Assembly (NCBI GenBank): GCA_017474705.1
Contig: JAFVHC010000113.1
Location: forward strand, 1 to 7,507
Direction of reading: 5' to 3'
Source of the DNA: Bacillota bacterium
GTDB taxonomy: Bacteria; Bacillota; Clostridia; Lachnospirales; Bianqueaceae
Length of the DNA: 7,507 bases
In this document: positions 6,985-7,507 of the stretch, piece by piece
Numbering within the stretch: the first letter of the stretch is position 1
How the letters are laid out: each line of letters begins with the position of its first letter
Made by a program: the position numbers and the translations under genes
The notes under the pieces: model-generated
Told to the model about the DNA's origin: nothing
What the model saw: only the letters and a program-made list of their open reading frames with translations
The model's database searches: none

Positions 6985-7461
6985 TTATCTCTCTGATTCT
7001 TGATCTATATTTGTACAAAGGTAACTGTTACTGTACCATTCGTCCTCGGAAACTTCCTTTCCGAACCATTCCGGCGCCTGAAAGCGCTCCATGTCCTCTT
7101 CTGAAGAGAATTCTACCTCGACGGTCCGCAGGTCCGCATAGGGAGCCTCGTACACGTCCAGTTCTGCGGTAAGCCCTTCTTCCAAAGGGATCAGATACCG
7201 ATCCTTCTTCAGGAGGATACCTTCTTTTTTTGCCAACAGCCGCTCATAGGCTTCCCGGTCCAGATCCAGTTCGTGCTCTTCCCGCACTTTCCGGCCTTTG
7301 CCTTTGACCGTCAGGATGAAGGATTCTTCTCCTTCTGTCAGGATATGCCGTACGCGTATCACCGGCCGCGGGCTGATATAGGCCTGCTCGATATGCAGGA
7401 CTTTCGCCTTGTCCAGATCGGCCGGCATTTCCTTGACCAGATATTTTCTTTCGATCTCCAC
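6985..7461 (-). CDS. CYTH / triphosphate tunnel metalloenzyme family protein
   Basis: CYTH proteins fold as an eight-stranded tunnel that binds triphosphate with metal ions; short bacterial members hydrolyse tripolyphosphate, and others make cAMP or thiamine triphosphate derivatives. Taking GTG 7461 as start gives 158 residues beginning with the signature MEIERKYLV (ExExK). Further tunnel strands: IRVRHILTE, SFILTVKGKG, REEHELDLD, AELDVYEAPYADLRTVEVEF and a C-terminal EDEWYSNSYL, all typical of the family and rich in paired Glu, Arg and Lys residues. ATG codons at 7485 and 7482 lie further upstream but have no good ribosome site and would overlap the previous gene. Substrate is not readable from sequence. 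It is followed at 13 bases by the Sel1/NERD gene, so the two are likely co-transcribed. Confidence 0.9.
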   Translation of the reverse strand: MEIERKYLVKEMPADLDKAKVLHIEQAYISPRPVIRVRHILTEGEESFILTVKGKGRKVREEHELDLDREAYERLLAKKEGILLKKDRYLIPLEEGLTAELDVYEAPYADLRTVEVEFSSEEDMERFQAPEWFGKEVSEDEWYSNSYLCTNIDQESER

Positions 7462-7462
7462 G

Positions 7463-7507
7463 TCAGCGCTCCTTCGCGGCATCATCCAAAGCCAGCCGCA
7501 CCACCTG
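7463..7507 (-). CDS. C-terminal end of an unidentified upstream gene
   Basis: Only the last 14 codons are inside the window, ending QVVRLALDDAAKER and TGA at 7465-7463. The frame stops one base before GTG 7461 of the CYTH gene, and the ribosome site of the CYTH gene lies within these last codons, a tight arrangement common in operons. Too short to assign a family. The frame could be open by chance, but the stop spacing and ribosome site make a real gene likely. Confidence 0.5.
   Translation of the reverse strand, partial: QVVRLALDDAAKER
7469..7474 (-). promoter_or_regulatory. Ribosome binding site that sets the CYTH start
   Basis: AAGGAG stands seven bases before GTG 7461, the first codon of the conserved EIERKYLV start. 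This is why the shorter protein is preferred to one starting at ATG 7485. Confidence 0.8.

Noticed and set aside
5253..7172. 639-codon open frame on the plus strand, antisense to the Sel1/NERD and CYTH genes
   Set aside because: It spans two real minus-strand genes and their gap, begins inside the inverted repeat just upstream of the terminator, and shows no family features.
1..7507. CRISPR array, tRNA or rRNA genes, insertion sequence
   Set aside because: No regularly spaced direct repeats, no cloverleaf or rRNA sequence, and no transposase or integrase frame was seen.

Overview
The window looks like chromosomal DNA from a moderately high-GC Bacillota, most likely a clostridial lineage. The evidence is a secA-prfB gene pair in that order, purine-rich Shine-Dalgarno sites, a SecA of 860 residues with the C-terminal zinc motif, and a short CYTH protein of the clostridial type. 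Taxonomy below phylum is inference. All convincing genes are on the minus strand, so transcription runs from high to low coordinates. The long plus-strand reading frames are antisense shadows.

From 7507 down to 5442 lies one operon: the last codons of an unidentified gene, then a CYTH triphosphate tunnel protein whose start I move to a GTG at 7461, then a 509-residue membrane protein with Sel1-like repeats, two transmembrane helices and a NERD-like C-terminal domain. It ends at a strong bidirectional terminator (5270-5316). That terminator sits near the centre of a roughly 210-bp imperfect inverted repeat (5183-5392).

The 777-bp gap 4665-5441 is the most unusual part. Besides the inverted repeat it holds a GATC-rich foldable stretch (5116-5180), an AT-rich stretch with about a dozen DnaA-box-like 9-mers (4793-5078), and a good sigma-A-type promoter for secA (4698-4726). 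The box cluster looks like a bacterial replication origin, yet no dnaA, dnaN or rpmH is in view.

From 4664 down to 896 is secA followed by prfB (peptide release factor 2). prfB needs a programmed +1 frameshift: a 25-codon leader starting at GTG 2000 ends at a UAA stop inside the slip site CTT TAA C, where the usual site has UGA. A bidirectional terminator at 867-897 closes this unit. Last, running off the window at position 1, is a lipoprotein with a DUF3887-like region and an alpha/beta-hydrolase fold, cut just after its nucleophile motif GHSLGG.
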